Shown here: in pieces, positions 50,513 through 59,521 of the stretch | How the letters are laid out: the number at the start of each line of letters is the position of its first letter | How positions within the stretch are numbered: position 1 is the stretch's first letter | Assembly (NCBI GenBank): GCA_031553775.1 | Contig: JAVBLA010000024.1 | Span: 1 to 64,000, forward strand | Reading direction: 5' to 3' | Length of the DNA stretch: 64,000 nt | Origin: JAISFI01 sp031553775 | Lineage (GTDB): Bacteria > Bacteroidota > Bacteroidia > Bacteroidales > Azobacteroidaceae | Notes under the pieces: model-generated | Told to the model about the DNA's origin: nothing | The model's input: the letters and a program-made list of their open reading frames with translations, nothing else | Database searches by the model: none | Made by a program: the position numbers and the translations under genes

Positions 50513-53434
50513 TTACTTCAGGATAAATTTAGTTGTAGCTTTGTATGTATCTGTGTTCAATTCGAAAATATAGATTCCTCCGGGAAGATCCACAGGAATT
50601 ATTACGCTGTTCATTCCTTCGGACGATTTGATTGCAATACTTTTCATTAGTCTGCCATTCACATCGTATAAGTTAATCGTTCCTTCTGCAATTGTTTGTG
50701 CCGAAAATTCGGCTTTTACGATGCCCGGAGCATATCCGTAAACCTGCACAACAGGTCTGTATCCCGCATTTTCAGGAAGATGACTATTCACAATCAACTC
50801 AAAATCAATGGCATCCGGGCCTACATGTTCTGTTCCCAGCACACCGGCTGTAATAGATGTATTATTATAAGCATCGGCTCCAATGGTTTTAACCGATCCT
50901 CTCGGCTGACCTTCGAAATCCAGTGTGACATAATCAAAATTGCCTGTTGCTGCATTTATCGCCGGACTTCCCGCCGTTAGCTTATAAACAGCATAAGGAA
51001 GTTTATGTGAACAATCATCACCTGCCGTCCGGCAATCGGATCTTACCAATTGCGGATCTACCTGTTTTACCTGGCTTTCCGTAACAGTGATACCAATGGA
51101 GGAAGCTCCTGTAGGATACATGATATTATTAGAAAAAGAAACTCCGGCCAAAGCATTGGTACTGTAAGCCTTCACTATGGGAGCCGTATCATCGATAAAA
51201 ATATTATTGGCGATCTGGCAGTTTACCGGATACTTCTTATAATTCTCATTATTGGTAAATCCTATCTCAATGTTCGATTTGTTATTCACATAAGTATTGA
51301 ATGCAAAAATCACATTTTCAGGAATATAATGAGAGCTGTAACTGGTCGATGTATTGGCATTGTCGCCATTGGTAATGGTACAGGCTGCATCCCATTTTTC
51401 ACCGGTTAATCCTTCAAAATAATTATTGAAGATTTTATGATCTTTTGCGTATACCCGGATACCACCGCAACCATTACCATCCACGGTTTTACCCTCTCCG
51501 AAAAAATAATTGCCTTCTACCGTGTTACGGAATCCCTGGCGAAGACTCAGGGTACCCAGGCATCTGCGGAATGTATTATAGCGGATGATATTGTCGCAAG
51601 ACTTGACCGAAACGATTTCCGGATCCCCGTCGCAATCTTCAAACAGGTTATATTCTACTGTGCAATAGGCGCTGCAAGGCGTCAGATCGCTGACTCCAAG
51701 ACGAATGGTTTCTTTTTCATTGTCTACGCGAGGTGTATTGTTCCGGAAATAATTGTGATCGATCCGGTCGTATTTCGAGATATCGCCGGGATCCGTTCCG
51801 TGAGCACCATCCAATACCACCCAGGCGCCACCGTCTACTTTTGTATCGAAATAATTATGGTCGATCCGGTTATGGTGACTGATACAAACCTTATTGTTCC
51901 AGACATCGCCTATTAAAATCCATTTGGAAGTTTGCCCCTCGGTAAGCTTATTCATCCGGAGCACATTTTTTGTAATGCGGATATTGTTACATCCTTCTAA
52001 TTTAAAAAGACTCTCCACCGGATCCGATTCAATGGTCAATCCTTCGAAAGTAAGATATTCCAAACCATTTTTCAATGTAAAAGCCACTTTTCCTTTCAAT
52101 ACGGCTTTGCCCTGGTTTTTTGCCTTAATATAGATCGGACGATCCGGACAACCGCTCCGGGCGACCGACAGAGCAGTACAAGTATATTCTCCATCGGCCA
52201 ACTCGATGATATCTCCCGGGTTCATTACGCCCAAGGCAGATTTCAGTTCTGTAAAATTCTTCACGGAACGGGTCTGGGCCGGCGTTGTATTTTCTGTGAT
52301 ACCTACTCCAATCTGCATATTGGAAGTGATCGTAAAGGTTTTCGTGACTTCAGTTCCGGACAAATCGCCTGTCCATCCGTTGAATTGCTCACAGTTCGAA
52401 TAACTAACATTCGCTGTAATATTTGTATGGCTGTAATAATAAGAGTCTGCCGATTCCGGAGTAATCGTAATACTTCCTTTGACCGGCTGAACAACTGTCA
52501 ATAAATATTTGGCGGGAGGATCAGATTCGTCGATGATTACATTTGCACCGATCGTCATATTCCTATCTACAGTAAATATCTTTATTAATTCCGTACCATC
52601 CAGGTCGCCGGTCCAACCGGCATTTTTATATCCCTGGGGAACCGACAATGTGGCTGTTACCTGCGTACCGTTTTCATATTCCGGTTGATCGGGGTTCAAT
52701 GTAATCTTACCAATTTCCGGTTGGGCTAATGTAATTACCCTGGCGTTTGCCGTTCCTCCGAAAGAGATATCAGATATGGGGTTGGTACCTACATACATAT
52801 CGTCGATCGCAATATCACAATCTGTTGTAGATGCTGCATGAGCAAAACGCAGGGAATGGAAATCCATCGGAGTCGCCCGGACTTCCCTGAAACTCAATTC
52901 ATTGTCGTAAGCCGATCCATTCAAAGCGAAACGATATTTCTGTGTGGAATTGCTGAGTTTGAAAGAAATGCGGAACCATGTATTCAGGGTATAAGTGGGT
53001 TTGATGGTGGAAGACCCTGAACTTCCGTCGAATATCTTAATTTTATTATCGGTACCAAATTCCACTAAAAAATGCCGGCTATTGGAAGACGCCAGATCAA
53101 ATCCCGTAATAGAAAAAGTTGCTCCGATCGACTTGATTTTCAACCAAAGATCCACATATACATCATCGGAAATACCAGCGGCGTTTTTGGCATAAGGTTC
53201 GAAATCCACCTGGGTTTGTACTTTGTTCAGCAACTGTAATCCCTTGGTTCCCGTATGTGCGTAATCGGAATTGCTTACCACAACACCCGTACCGTTAGTA
53301 ATGGTCCAGTTTTGTTGCCCTTTAATACTCCCCGGCGTATAATCTTCAAAAGAAGAATTGATCGCAATGGTTTGCCCGTAGCTCAGAAAAGGAGCCAACA
53401 GTAGCAAAGAGATGATATGTAAAAACTGTTTCAT
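50513..53434 (-). CDS. multidomain PL6 alginate lyase with T9SS sorting domain
   Basis: 973 residues from the ATG at 53434, which begins the signal peptide MKQFLHIISLLLLAPFLS; the frame beyond it crosses a hairpin. Domains: LamG-like (about 22-215), two ~70-residue bacterial repeat domains (about 235-383, each ending WTGDLxGTExxKxFT), PL6 beta-helix (about 390-800) and T9SS sorting domain (about 900-973, DLPGGIYIFELNT). Catalytic Lys611 and Arg632 keep the 21-residue spacing. Calcium-ligand positions are Asn572, Asp604 (Glu in most) and Glu606. Predicted surface-anchored endolytic enzyme; the N-terminal part probably binds substrate. Confidence 0.92.
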   Translation of the reverse strand: MKQFLHIISLLLLAPFLSYGQTIAINSSFEDYTPGSIKGQQNWTITNGTGVVVSNSDYAHTGTKGLQLLNKVQTQVDFEPYAKNAAGISDDVYVDLWLKIKSIGATFSITGFDLASSNSRHFLVEFGTDNKIKIFDGSSGSSTIKPTYTLNTWFRISFKLSNSTQKYRFALNGSAYDNELSFREVRATPMDFHSLRFAHAASTTDCDIAIDDMYVGTNPISDISFGGTANARVITLAQPEIGKITLNPDQPEYENGTQVTATLSVPQGYKNAGWTGDLDGTELIKIFTVDRNMTIGANVIIDESDPPAKYLLTVVQPVKGSITITPESADSYYYSHTNITANVSYSNCEQFNGWTGDLSGTEVTKTFTITSNMQIGVGITENTTPAQTRSVKNFTELKSALGVMNPGDIIELADGEYTCTALSVARSGCPDRPIYIKAKNQGKAVLKGKVAFTLKNGLEYLTFEGLTIESDPVESLFKLEGCNNIRITKNVLRMNKLTEGQTSKWILIGDVWNNKVCISHHNRIDHNYFDTKVDGGAWVVLDGAHGTDPGDISKYDRIDHNYFRNNTPRVDNEKETIRLGVSDLTPCSAYCTVEYNLFEDCDGDPEIVSVKSCDNIIRYNTFRRCLGTLSLRQGFRNTVEGNYFFGEGKTVDGNGCGGIRVYAKDHKIFNNYFEGLTGEKWDAACTITNGDNANTSTSYSSHYIPENVIFAFNTYVNNKSNIEIGFTNNENYKKYPVNCQIANNIFIDDTAPIVKAYSTNALAGVSFSNNIMYPTGASSIGITVTESQVKQVDPQLVRSDCRTAGDDCSHKLPYAVYKLTAGSPAINAATGNFDYVTLDFEGQPRGSVKTIGADAYNNTSITAGVLGTEHVGPDAIDFELIVNSHLPENAGYRPVVQVYGYAPGIVKAEFSAQTIAEGTINLYDVNGRLMKSIAIKSSEGMNSVIIPVDLPGGIYIFELNTDTYKATTKFILK

Positions 53435-53472
53435 GGACTGAGATTTAATGAACAGAAATAGAGTGTAAATCA

Positions 53473-53506
53473 CTTGTTGTTGCGGAACCAGATCCGCAAC
53501 AACAAG
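53473..53506. promoter_or_regulatory. perfect 14-bp hairpin between SDR and PL6 genes
   Basis: CTTGTTGTTGCGGA pairs perfectly with TCCGCAACAACAAG around a 6-nt loop. It lies 17 nt after the SDR stop on the sense (minus) strand. The base after the stem is not a T-run, so it may be a partial terminator, an mRNA-stabilising 3' end or a processing site that divides cytoplasmic from surface functions in the operon. Confidence 0.7.
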
Positions 53507-53523
53507 CAAGCATCTTTTTATAT

Positions 53524-54276
53524 TTAAGAGAAATAAGTTCCACCGTTGATATCGATATTCGTTCCGGTGATGAATGAAGATTCTTCAGAAGCCAAATAGG
53601 TTACCAGGTCGGCGATTTCGTAAGCGACACCTTCCCTGCGCAAGGGAGTTCCGGCTGCTACGTTTTTCCGTCCTTCAGGAGTACTGAACCTGTCATGGAA
53701 AGAAGTGGCGATCATGCCCGGAGCCAGTGCATTGACACGGATTCCATCGGGGCCTAATTCTTTGGCCATAGAACGGGTGAAAGTCATTACAGCACCTTTA
53801 GCTGTTGCATACATGGATGCGCCCGGACCTCCTCCGTCGCGAGCCGCCTGGGAGGAAAAGTTAACGATAGACGACCCTTTTCCCATCATGGGAACAGCTT
53901 CACGGGTACAGAGGAAACAACTTTTCATATTGACATCCATCAGGAAATTGTACCAATTCAGATCTTGTTCTCCGATTTTCTTACGGCCGACCAGTCCACC
54001 GACTACATTGACCAAGACATCCAGTTTTTCTCCATAAGCTTTTTTGCATTCGGCAAAGAGTTTTTTCACATCGGGTTCCTGGGTCATGTCGCCCTGGACA
54101 ACGACACATTGTCCTCCGGCTTCTACAATCAGTTTCTTTGTTTCTTCCGCATCTTGTTCGTTATCAAAATAATTGATAACCACTTTGGCGCCTTCTTTCG
54201 CCAGTTTGAGGGAAATTTCCCTGCCTAAGTCCCTTGCACCGCCTGTAACAACGGCTACTTTTCCTTTTAACTTCAT
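53524..54276 (-). CDS. SDR-family reductase, probable DEH reductase
   Basis: 250 residues, classical short-chain dehydrogenase: cofactor loop TGGARDLG (11-18), NVVGG (90-94), catalytic Ser141/Ser142, Tyr156 and Lys160 (YATAK), and the PG motif (ALAPGMIATSF). In alginate loci this position is taken by the NAD(P)H-dependent reductase that turns 4-deoxy-L-erythro-5-hexoseulose uronate (DEH) into 2-keto-3-deoxygluconate. The assignment rests on context, since SDR substrate cannot be read from sequence. The kinase and aldolase for the later steps are not in the window. Confidence 0.88.
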   Translation of the reverse strand: MKLKGKVAVVTGGARDLGREISLKLAKEGAKVVINYFDNEQDAEETKKLIVEAGGQCVVVQGDMTQEPDVKKLFAECKKAYGEKLDVLVNVVGGLVGRKKIGEQDLNWYNFLMDVNMKSCFLCTREAVPMMGKGSSIVNFSSQAARDGGGPGASMYATAKGAVMTFTRSMAKELGPDGIRVNALAPGMIATSFHDRFSTPEGRKNVAAGTPLRREGVAYEIADLVTYLASEESSFITGTNIDINGGTYFS

Positions 54277-54388
54277 GTCTTTAATTTTGTTGTAAATGAT
54301 GTTTTAGTTGAGTTATTTTTTCGTAAACGAATGCACCGGTAGAGAAAAATATTTCTAAATACCGGATCATCCGTTTTTAATTTGTTTT

Positions 54389-55696
54389 TTATTTTTTGTT
54401 TTGCTGATTTTCAATTTTTCCTCCAAAAAAGAATACCGATCCGATGGATAACGGGACCAAAAAGGCTCCCAGGATGAAGAACGGCAACCAATTGCCTCCT
54501 GCCGTCAGGCTGGGAATAAATACCATGGAAAGGATCACTCCGAGCGTAGCGGCTGCACCACCCAAACCTGCCAGAGAGCCCACTGTTTTCCCGGAGAAGA
54601 AATCGGCCGGTAAAGTCTGGATATTTCCCATGGCAAACTGAAATCCTGCCAGGATGAAGGCCATCAGTGCAATGGCAACGGCAACATCAGAAGCGAATGC
54701 CGTAGCAATCAATGCCGGTAACATGATACAGGCTCCGATAACCATTGCTGCTTTCCGGGCATAATTCAATGTTTTTCCTTTTTTAATCAGGTAACCGGAG
54801 AACCATCCTCCGATCAGGCTGCCGGCCATGGCTCCGATATACGGAATACCGGCGTACATCCCGATACTCTTGATATCGAATCCGTGAACATCGAACAGGT
54901 AGATCGGCAGCCAGGCAACGAACATCCACCAAACCGGATCCAGAAAAAAACGACCGGCGATGACCGACCAACTTTTCTTGTTTTTAACCAGTTCTCCCCA
55001 CGACAAAGCTTTATCGTTTGTCATGGTTGCTTCCGGCTGTCCGCTCAGGATATACTCCCGTTCCTGTTCCGTAATCCAATCGTGATATTTCGGGCCTTTT
55101 TTATTGATGATCAACCAGGGAATCAGCCACAACAGGCCTAATCCTCCGATGATCACAAAAGTCATTTTCCATCCGAAGTTCGTATAAAGCAAGGCGATTA
55201 AAATCGGCGAAATAATGGCACCAACAGATGCTCCCGCATTGAAAAGTCCTTGTGCAAAGGCCCTTTCTTTAGTAGGGAACCATTCGGCATTGCTTTTGGC
55301 TGCACCCGGCCAGGGACCCGCTTCTCCCAATCCCAGCATGGAACGGAAAAAACACAGAGAACCGATTCCACGGGCAAAAGCAGTACAGGCATCGGCAATG
55401 GCCCATATTGTTACGGAAACTACGAAACCGATCCGGGTTCCGATCTTATCGTACAGTTTTCCGGAAAGCATTTGGCTGATCCCATAGGCCACCATGAAAA
55501 ACATGTAGATGTAAGAATACATCTCTTTGGATTTCTGGGAGTATTCTTCGGGAGAAAGAGAGTCTATATCTATCAGTCCCAGGTCTTTTACAATACCCTG
55601 CCACATGATGGACAAAGTATTCCGGTCCAGGTAGTTAATAATCGTGACTAATACGATCATTCCGATTACCCACCAGCGTAGTCCTTTTACTTTCAT
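54389..55696 (-). CDS. MFS transporter, anion:cation symporter (ExuT-like) family
   Basis: 435 residues with 12 predicted membrane helices. Helix 1 carries NYLDRNTLSI, the ACS-family mark shared with hexuronate (ExuT) and glucarate carriers. Loop 2-3 has GKLYDKIGTRIGF (the GxxxDRxGxR-type MFS motif), and GLGEAGPWPGAAKSNAEWF is the helix 4-5 motif typical of ACS transporters. It is expected to import unsaturated monouronate or DEH across the inner membrane by proton symport. Placed between kdgF and the SDR gene. An AT-rich repeat lies just before its start. Confidence 0.92.
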   Translation of the reverse strand: MKVKGLRWWVIGMIVLVTIINYLDRNTLSIMWQGIVKDLGLIDIDSLSPEEYSQKSKEMYSYIYMFFMVAYGISQMLSGKLYDKIGTRIGFVVSVTIWAIADACTAFARGIGSLCFFRSMLGLGEAGPWPGAAKSNAEWFPTKERAFAQGLFNAGASVGAIISPILIALLYTNFGWKMTFVIIGGLGLLWLIPWLIINKKGPKYHDWITEQEREYILSGQPEATMTNDKALSWGELVKNKKSWSVIAGRFFLDPVWWMFVAWLPIYLFDVHGFDIKSIGMYAGIPYIGAMAGSLIGGWFSGYLIKKGKTLNYARKAAMVIGACIMLPALIATAFASDVAVAIALMAFILAGFQFAMGNIQTLPADFFSGKTVGSLAGLGGAAATLGVILSMVFIPSLTAGGNWLPFFILGAFLVPLSIGSVFFFGGKIENQQNKK

Positions 55697-55702
55697 TTTT
55701 TT

Positions 55703-55733
55703 AATTGAAAATTGAGAATTGAGAATTGAAAAT
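55703..55733 (-). repeat. AT-rich TTGAAAATTG-family repeat before the MFS gene
   Basis: AATTGAAAATTGAGAATTGAGAATTGAAAAT, made of repeated ATTGA(A/G)A units, occupies most of the 48-nt gap between kdgF and the MFS gene. Same family as at 14747-14829 and 32057-32080. Confidence 0.6.
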
Positions 55734-55744
55734 GATATTTATAA

Positions 55745-56095
55745 TCAGATGGTTGCGTGAAAGTCTTCACGGATCGGGCTGAACACATCGATCAGGATAC
55801 CGGCTTCCAGGCATACGCATCCATGGATGATATTGGGTTCCGTATAAAAACCGTCGCCTGCCTGCAATATCTTCGTTTCGTTTCCGATGGTCATTTCAAA
55901 TTTACCGGATACAACATAGGTTGTTTGAGCGTGGACATGTGCATGTTGTATGCCTATGGCACCTTTTTCAAACATGACTTTCACCATCATGATACTGTTG
56001 TCATACCCTACAAATTGGCGGGTAATTCCTTCGCCTGCGGTGTAGATTTTCTCGTCCGCTGCAATAAAGAACGGCTTACTTTGAATTTTTTCCAT
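55745..56095 (-). CDS. kdgF: KdgF-type cupin
   Basis: 116 residues, a single cupin barrel. Metal ligands: His51, His53 (HAHVHAQ, also His55 and Gln57) in motif 1 and His91 in motif 2 (PNIIHG), with GDGFYTEP between them. KdgF proteins convert 4,5-unsaturated monouronates released by lyases into the linear ketone DEH, speeding a step that is slow without enzyme. It lies 15 nt after PL17, whose product is its substrate, and before the transporter. No signal peptide, so the reaction is cytoplasmic, which implies that the MFS carrier moves the ring form. Confidence 0.92.
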   Translation of the reverse strand: MEKIQSKPFFIAADEKIYTAGEGITRQFVGYDNSIMMVKVMFEKGAIGIQHAHVHAQTTYVVSGKFEMTIGNETKILQAGDGFYTEPNIIHGCVCLEAGILIDVFSPIREDFHATI

Positions 56096-56110
56096 GATTT
56101 TATTGAATTG

Positions 56111-58246
56111 CTAATTGATTGGTATTGATACTGTTTTGTTGTCCGTAGTAGTAATCAGAAGAACCGTTTTTCCTTTTTCCGGTCCTACTGATTTTTTCTC
56201 AAACAGCCGGACCTCCTTAATATTGGAATATGGCTGAATAGTGTATTCTTCCCAGGGATTAAATTCACCGTGTGGTTCCACGATCGAAAGAAAAACCCGG
56301 TTCGCCGTTTTTTCCCGCAACATAAATGCAGGTTCGTTTCTCAGGTTGAAATCCGGGTCGCTTGCCCCTATCCTGTTCAAATATAATTCCGTACCGGAAT
56401 CCGTAAGCGTAGTAATTGTGTAAAAGCGGTTTCCGTTGAGGAATGTCATTGCAGCAGTTTCCTTTTCACTCTTCCCTGTTGCTTCTTTCCAAAGATACTG
56501 GTATCCGTTTTTAGTACCCAAAGGCTCACGGGAAACCGTGAAAGGCGTATACTTGAAATCCGTATGGATCAATTGCCCCAGAAAATAGTAAGGCAGATCG
56601 TATTGGTGTACCTGATTGGATTCCACTTTCAGGTAATCGATCAGGAGCGGTTTTCCAAAGCCGTTTTTATCGAGAGTATCCTGATATAAGATAACGGTTC
56701 TACTCATTTTCACACCCGGGTATGCGTTGGTTTCTTCTGCAGAAACCATTTTATAAGTGGGTTTATTTACAAAGCCCGTAATAGCCGGGGCATATTTTTC
56801 CGCAACATCGAGAACTCCGTTATAGTCGGATGTTTCATCCACCACCAGAGTATTATGGGCAATTGTTTGTTTCGCCCAGGTATCATTCTCCGGCAAATAA
56901 TGTCCGCCGTTTTTCGGTTCGATATTCAGGAAACGGACGGCACCGTAATCCTGCAGGATTTCTTTTCCATTGTCATAAAACGAAATGGAAAGTTTATCAA
57001 AATGTCCGTGTCCCATTCCCTGTGCCGTAGCTTTTAATACCACACAGGTCTGGTCGCTGGCATTTCCCATGCGCAGGACTCCTATTCCTCCGTCTTTTCC
57101 GTCGACACCGTCACGTATCAGAGAAGTGCGAAGAACAAACGGTTGTTCCTTATTCCGGTTAATATCACGCGCCACCTGCAAGCCGGCATCACTCAATATC
57201 ACCTGGTTCTGTTCGCGGGCGATACTCAACAAAGAAGCATCTTTCGTAACATGGTAAACTATATCCACCCCGTAGACCAGTTCTATACTGTGCCAGGTTT
57301 TATCCAGGGCATCATTCAGATGAAAAAATTGTCCGTCGGTGTAGGCCAGTTGCAGAGAGGTCTGAACCGCTTTAACCAGGATACTATCCCGGTAAGCAAA
57401 AATATTCCGTACAGGTTCATTGTTTTGAATGGCCTGTGCAAACAGGATGAACGGTTGCAGTGAATACCGTTGATAGTAAGGACCTTCCTTGAAATATCCG
57501 TCCGGAGAAAACAGCAAATCTATTTGACGGAGGAAACCTGTTTTCCCGTCTTTTTTAGAACCCAGGAGCGCTTTTTCCACCAGGTTGTTATCTTTCATTA
57601 CATAACCGATCATTCCAACCCCGGCTGTAGCCCAGGTAGCATGGTTATGAATTTTATTGAATGTAGCAGAATTATCTTCCGAGATGAATTTCACCATTGG
57701 GTAAAAAAGGTTTTGTTCGATATTTTTTCTTTCTTCCGGTGAAAGAAAATCATAGATACAATCGTATGCCTGGGCCGTGTGTACCAGCCAGACACATTCG
57801 TTGAGTCCCTGCCAGAAAAGTTTTCCGCGATAATTCGATTTCTGTACCGGATGTAAAGGCAGGGCCGGATACATCCTGGCATATTCTATCAGCATCCGTT
57901 TTACAAATGCAGCATATTTGGGATCTTTGTATACCTGATACAAAACACCGGCCTGCTGCATTTGCACATAATTTTTCTTATGACATTCATGTGTATAGCC
58001 CCCTCCCGCATCTTTAGGCAGCGGAACATTGACCGGTTGCAAAACAGCAACATCTATTTCAGCTTTTGCATCCCCAAGTATCCGGTCGAACAAGGGAGCA
58101 TCTCCCAGGTTCTTCTGGATTTCACCTGCTCCATTTTTGGTAAGAATCAGGCAGGGATGTTCTTGTGCCGCAGAGAATTGTATGGCGGAAACCCAAAACA
58201 TAGCCGCACAAATCAAGCTGTAGATAGATGTCTGTTTTTTGTACAT
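56111..58246 (-). CDS. PL17 oligoalginate lyase (heparinase II/III-like)
   Basis: 711 residues from the ATG at 58246, which begins the signal peptide MYKKQTSIYSLICAAMFWVS. The fold is an alpha/alpha toroid (about 30-370) then the heparinase II/III-like beta-sandwich (about 375-700). Catalytic residues coincide even in numbering with Saccharophagus Alg17C as I recall it: Asn201-His202 (NHATWATAGVGM), Tyr258 (EGPYYQRYSL), His413 (GMGHGHFDKLS) and Tyr450 (GGHYLP). PL17 enzymes release unsaturated monouronate from oligoalginate exolytically. Type I signal, so periplasmic. It lies 16 nt after gntR. Confidence 0.95.
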   Translation of the reverse strand: MYKKQTSIYSLICAAMFWVSAIQFSAAQEHPCLILTKNGAGEIQKNLGDAPLFDRILGDAKAEIDVAVLQPVNVPLPKDAGGGYTHECHKKNYVQMQQAGVLYQVYKDPKYAAFVKRMLIEYARMYPALPLHPVQKSNYRGKLFWQGLNECVWLVHTAQAYDCIYDFLSPEERKNIEQNLFYPMVKFISEDNSATFNKIHNHATWATAGVGMIGYVMKDNNLVEKALLGSKKDGKTGFLRQIDLLFSPDGYFKEGPYYQRYSLQPFILFAQAIQNNEPVRNIFAYRDSILVKAVQTSLQLAYTDGQFFHLNDALDKTWHSIELVYGVDIVYHVTKDASLLSIAREQNQVILSDAGLQVARDINRNKEQPFVLRTSLIRDGVDGKDGGIGVLRMGNASDQTCVVLKATAQGMGHGHFDKLSISFYDNGKEILQDYGAVRFLNIEPKNGGHYLPENDTWAKQTIAHNTLVVDETSDYNGVLDVAEKYAPAITGFVNKPTYKMVSAEETNAYPGVKMSRTVILYQDTLDKNGFGKPLLIDYLKVESNQVHQYDLPYYFLGQLIHTDFKYTPFTVSREPLGTKNGYQYLWKEATGKSEKETAAMTFLNGNRFYTITTLTDSGTELYLNRIGASDPDFNLRNEPAFMLREKTANRVFLSIVEPHGEFNPWEEYTIQPYSNIKEVRLFEKKSVGPEKGKTVLLITTTDNKTVSIPIN

Positions 58247-58262
58247 AATGTCTGTTATTCTG

Positions 58263-59003
58263 TTACGCCGTTCCCGACGCAAGCATTTTTTCTGAAACAA
58301 TTTGAGAACGGGCGTATTCCATAACCCCTTTCAGATGTTGGACCATCATGGTTACAGCCGCTTCTTCATCCCGGTTGCGAATATATTCGAGCAGCAGACG
58401 GTGTTCCATGGCAGCCACCGAGCGCTGCGTTGTATCGCAACAAGTTTTATATTTCCTGTAATTCGTCATAATATCCGGCGCAATAATCAACATCATCGAT
58501 TTCATTACCTGATTTTTAGAAGCTTCGGCTATCTGCCTGTGAAAACATAAATCTTCTTCTACCGCAGGAGTACCTGTTTTAATTTTGTTTTCATAAGCCT
58601 CTATCCAGTTTTCTATCTGTTGCAGGTCTTCTTCATCTCTTCGCTGGCAGGCTAATCGCACAATACTGGTTTCCAATATCAGACGGGACTCTGCCAATGA
58701 ATAAAAATCGTAAGTTTCGATGTGCAATGCATCTGAGATTAATCCTTCCAATGCGGAAATATCCAATCCGGCGACAAAAGTTCCACTTTGAGGCAGGGTT
58801 TTCAGAATTCCGTAGAATTCCAGTTTTTTGATCGCCTCACGCACATGTGTGCGACCTACCCCGAATTTTTCTGCCAATTTACGTTCTGAAAGAAGCCTGT
58901 CGCCCGGACTTAGCTGACCCGTATTCAGCAAATGTTTCAATTGCCTGATGATCGAATCTACCGGTTTCTCTGTATCTACTGGTTTGTTAATTGTTAGTTC
59001 CAT
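58263..59003 (-). CDS. GntR-family (FadR/FCD subfamily) regulator of alginate use
   Basis: 246 residues. The N-terminal winged helix-turn-helix at about 15-80 has the GntR signature LLSERKLAEKFGVGRTHVRE and the wing QSGTFVAG. The C-terminal FCD helical ligand domain spans about 85-240 (LAESRLILETSIVRLACQ, DLCFHRQIAEASKN and MEHRLLLEYIRNRDEEAA, carrying the Asp/His ligands typical of metal-binding FCD domains). It is the first gene of the minus-strand operon and divergent from susC. Palindromes at 59087-59124 and 59329-59384 are likely its operators. It probably represses, with a DEH/KDG-type inducer. No HTCS or SusR-type regulator is present. Confidence 0.93.
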   Translation of the reverse strand: MELTINKPVDTEKPVDSIIRQLKHLLNTGQLSPGDRLLSERKLAEKFGVGRTHVREAIKKLEFYGILKTLPQSGTFVAGLDISALEGLISDALHIETYDFYSLAESRLILETSIVRLACQRRDEEDLQQIENWIEAYENKIKTGTPAVEEDLCFHRQIAEASKNQVMKSMMLIIAPDIMTNYRKYKTCCDTTQRSVAAMEHRLLLEYIRNRDEEAAVTMMVQHLKGVMEYARSQIVSEKMLASGTA

Positions 59004-59034
59004 AACATTTTGAGCCTTTTAATTTTTCAAACAG

Positions 59035-59042
59035 CAAAGGTA
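59035..59042 (-). promoter_or_regulatory. -7 promoter box of the gntR operon
   Basis: Minus-strand TACCTTTG, 31 nt upstream of the gntR ATG at 59003. The three palindromes at 59087-59124 lie about 45-90 nt upstream of it. Confidence 0.6.
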
Positions 59043-59086
59043 CGAAATTATCACCTCTAAAGACTGTTAAATAAAAAGAACACTTA

Positions 59087-59124
59087 TTGGTTTACCAAAG
59101 TGGTCTGCCAAATTGGTCTGCCAA
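59087..59124. promoter_or_regulatory. three tandem GntR-type operators
   Basis: TTGGTTTACCAA (59087-59098), TGGTCTGCCA (59101-59110) and TTGGTCTGCCAA (59113-59124) share the form TGGT-NN-RCCA. Their centres are exactly 13 bp apart (59092.5, 59105.5, 59118.5). They match the half-sites of the two palindromes near susC. Confidence 0.75.
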
Positions 59125-59311
59125 AAGTATGGAAGATTTTTAAATGAAAAAAATTTTTAATGAAAATATTTACCATCAAAAAACATGTTGTTAAACATGT
59201 TTTTAATTAATATACTGATATACAAATAATTATAAGCTATTTTTAATGCTTTGACAATCATTGAGACAAAAATATTAATATTAAATCGAACGGTTTAGAA
59301 AAATGTTTATT

Positions 59312-59319
59312 TATATTTG
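59312..59319 (+). promoter_or_regulatory. -7 promoter box of susC
   Basis: TATATTTG matches TAnnTTTG. The start site would fall near 59325, immediately before the first operator at 59329. The leader to the ATG at 59522 is about 195 nt. Confidence 0.6.
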
Positions 59320-59328
59320 CAGCAAAAT

Positions 59329-59384
59329 AATTGGTTCACCAATTGAATAAATAAAAATAAACACACATAATTGGTTATCCAATT
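59329..59384. promoter_or_regulatory. two GntR-type operators downstream of the susC promoter
   Basis: AATTGGTTCACCAATT (59329-59344) and AATTGGTTATCCAATT (59369-59384) are 16-bp palindromes with centres 40 bp apart. The first closely resembles the E. coli UxuR/ExuR site core AATTGGTATACCAATT. The second has the half-site TTGG...CCAA with a relaxed centre. Position after the start site fits repression by roadblock or looping. The rest of 59043-59521 is AT-rich and shows no gene. Confidence 0.8.
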
Positions 59385-59521
59385 AATCATACATAAGGCT
59401 TAAAATATTTAATTGTTATAGTATATATGTACCATAATATAATAAAGGCGAAATTTAGAACATATAAGGAGTGTCAGAAAACAATTTTCAGAACAATTTA
59501 ATATCATGTAAAAAAAATCCT

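Noticed and set aside
59087..59384. CRISPR-like or simple tandem repeat interpretation of the TTGG/CCAA units
   Set aside because: The units are short palindromes without constant-length spacers of protospacer size and flank two promoters of a GntR-controlled locus, so operators explain them better.
59471..59521. GTG at 59471 as susC start
   Set aside because: AGGA directly abuts the GTG with no spacer, and the added 17 residues would put a polar Asn-rich tail before a normal signal peptide beginning at the ATG at 59522.
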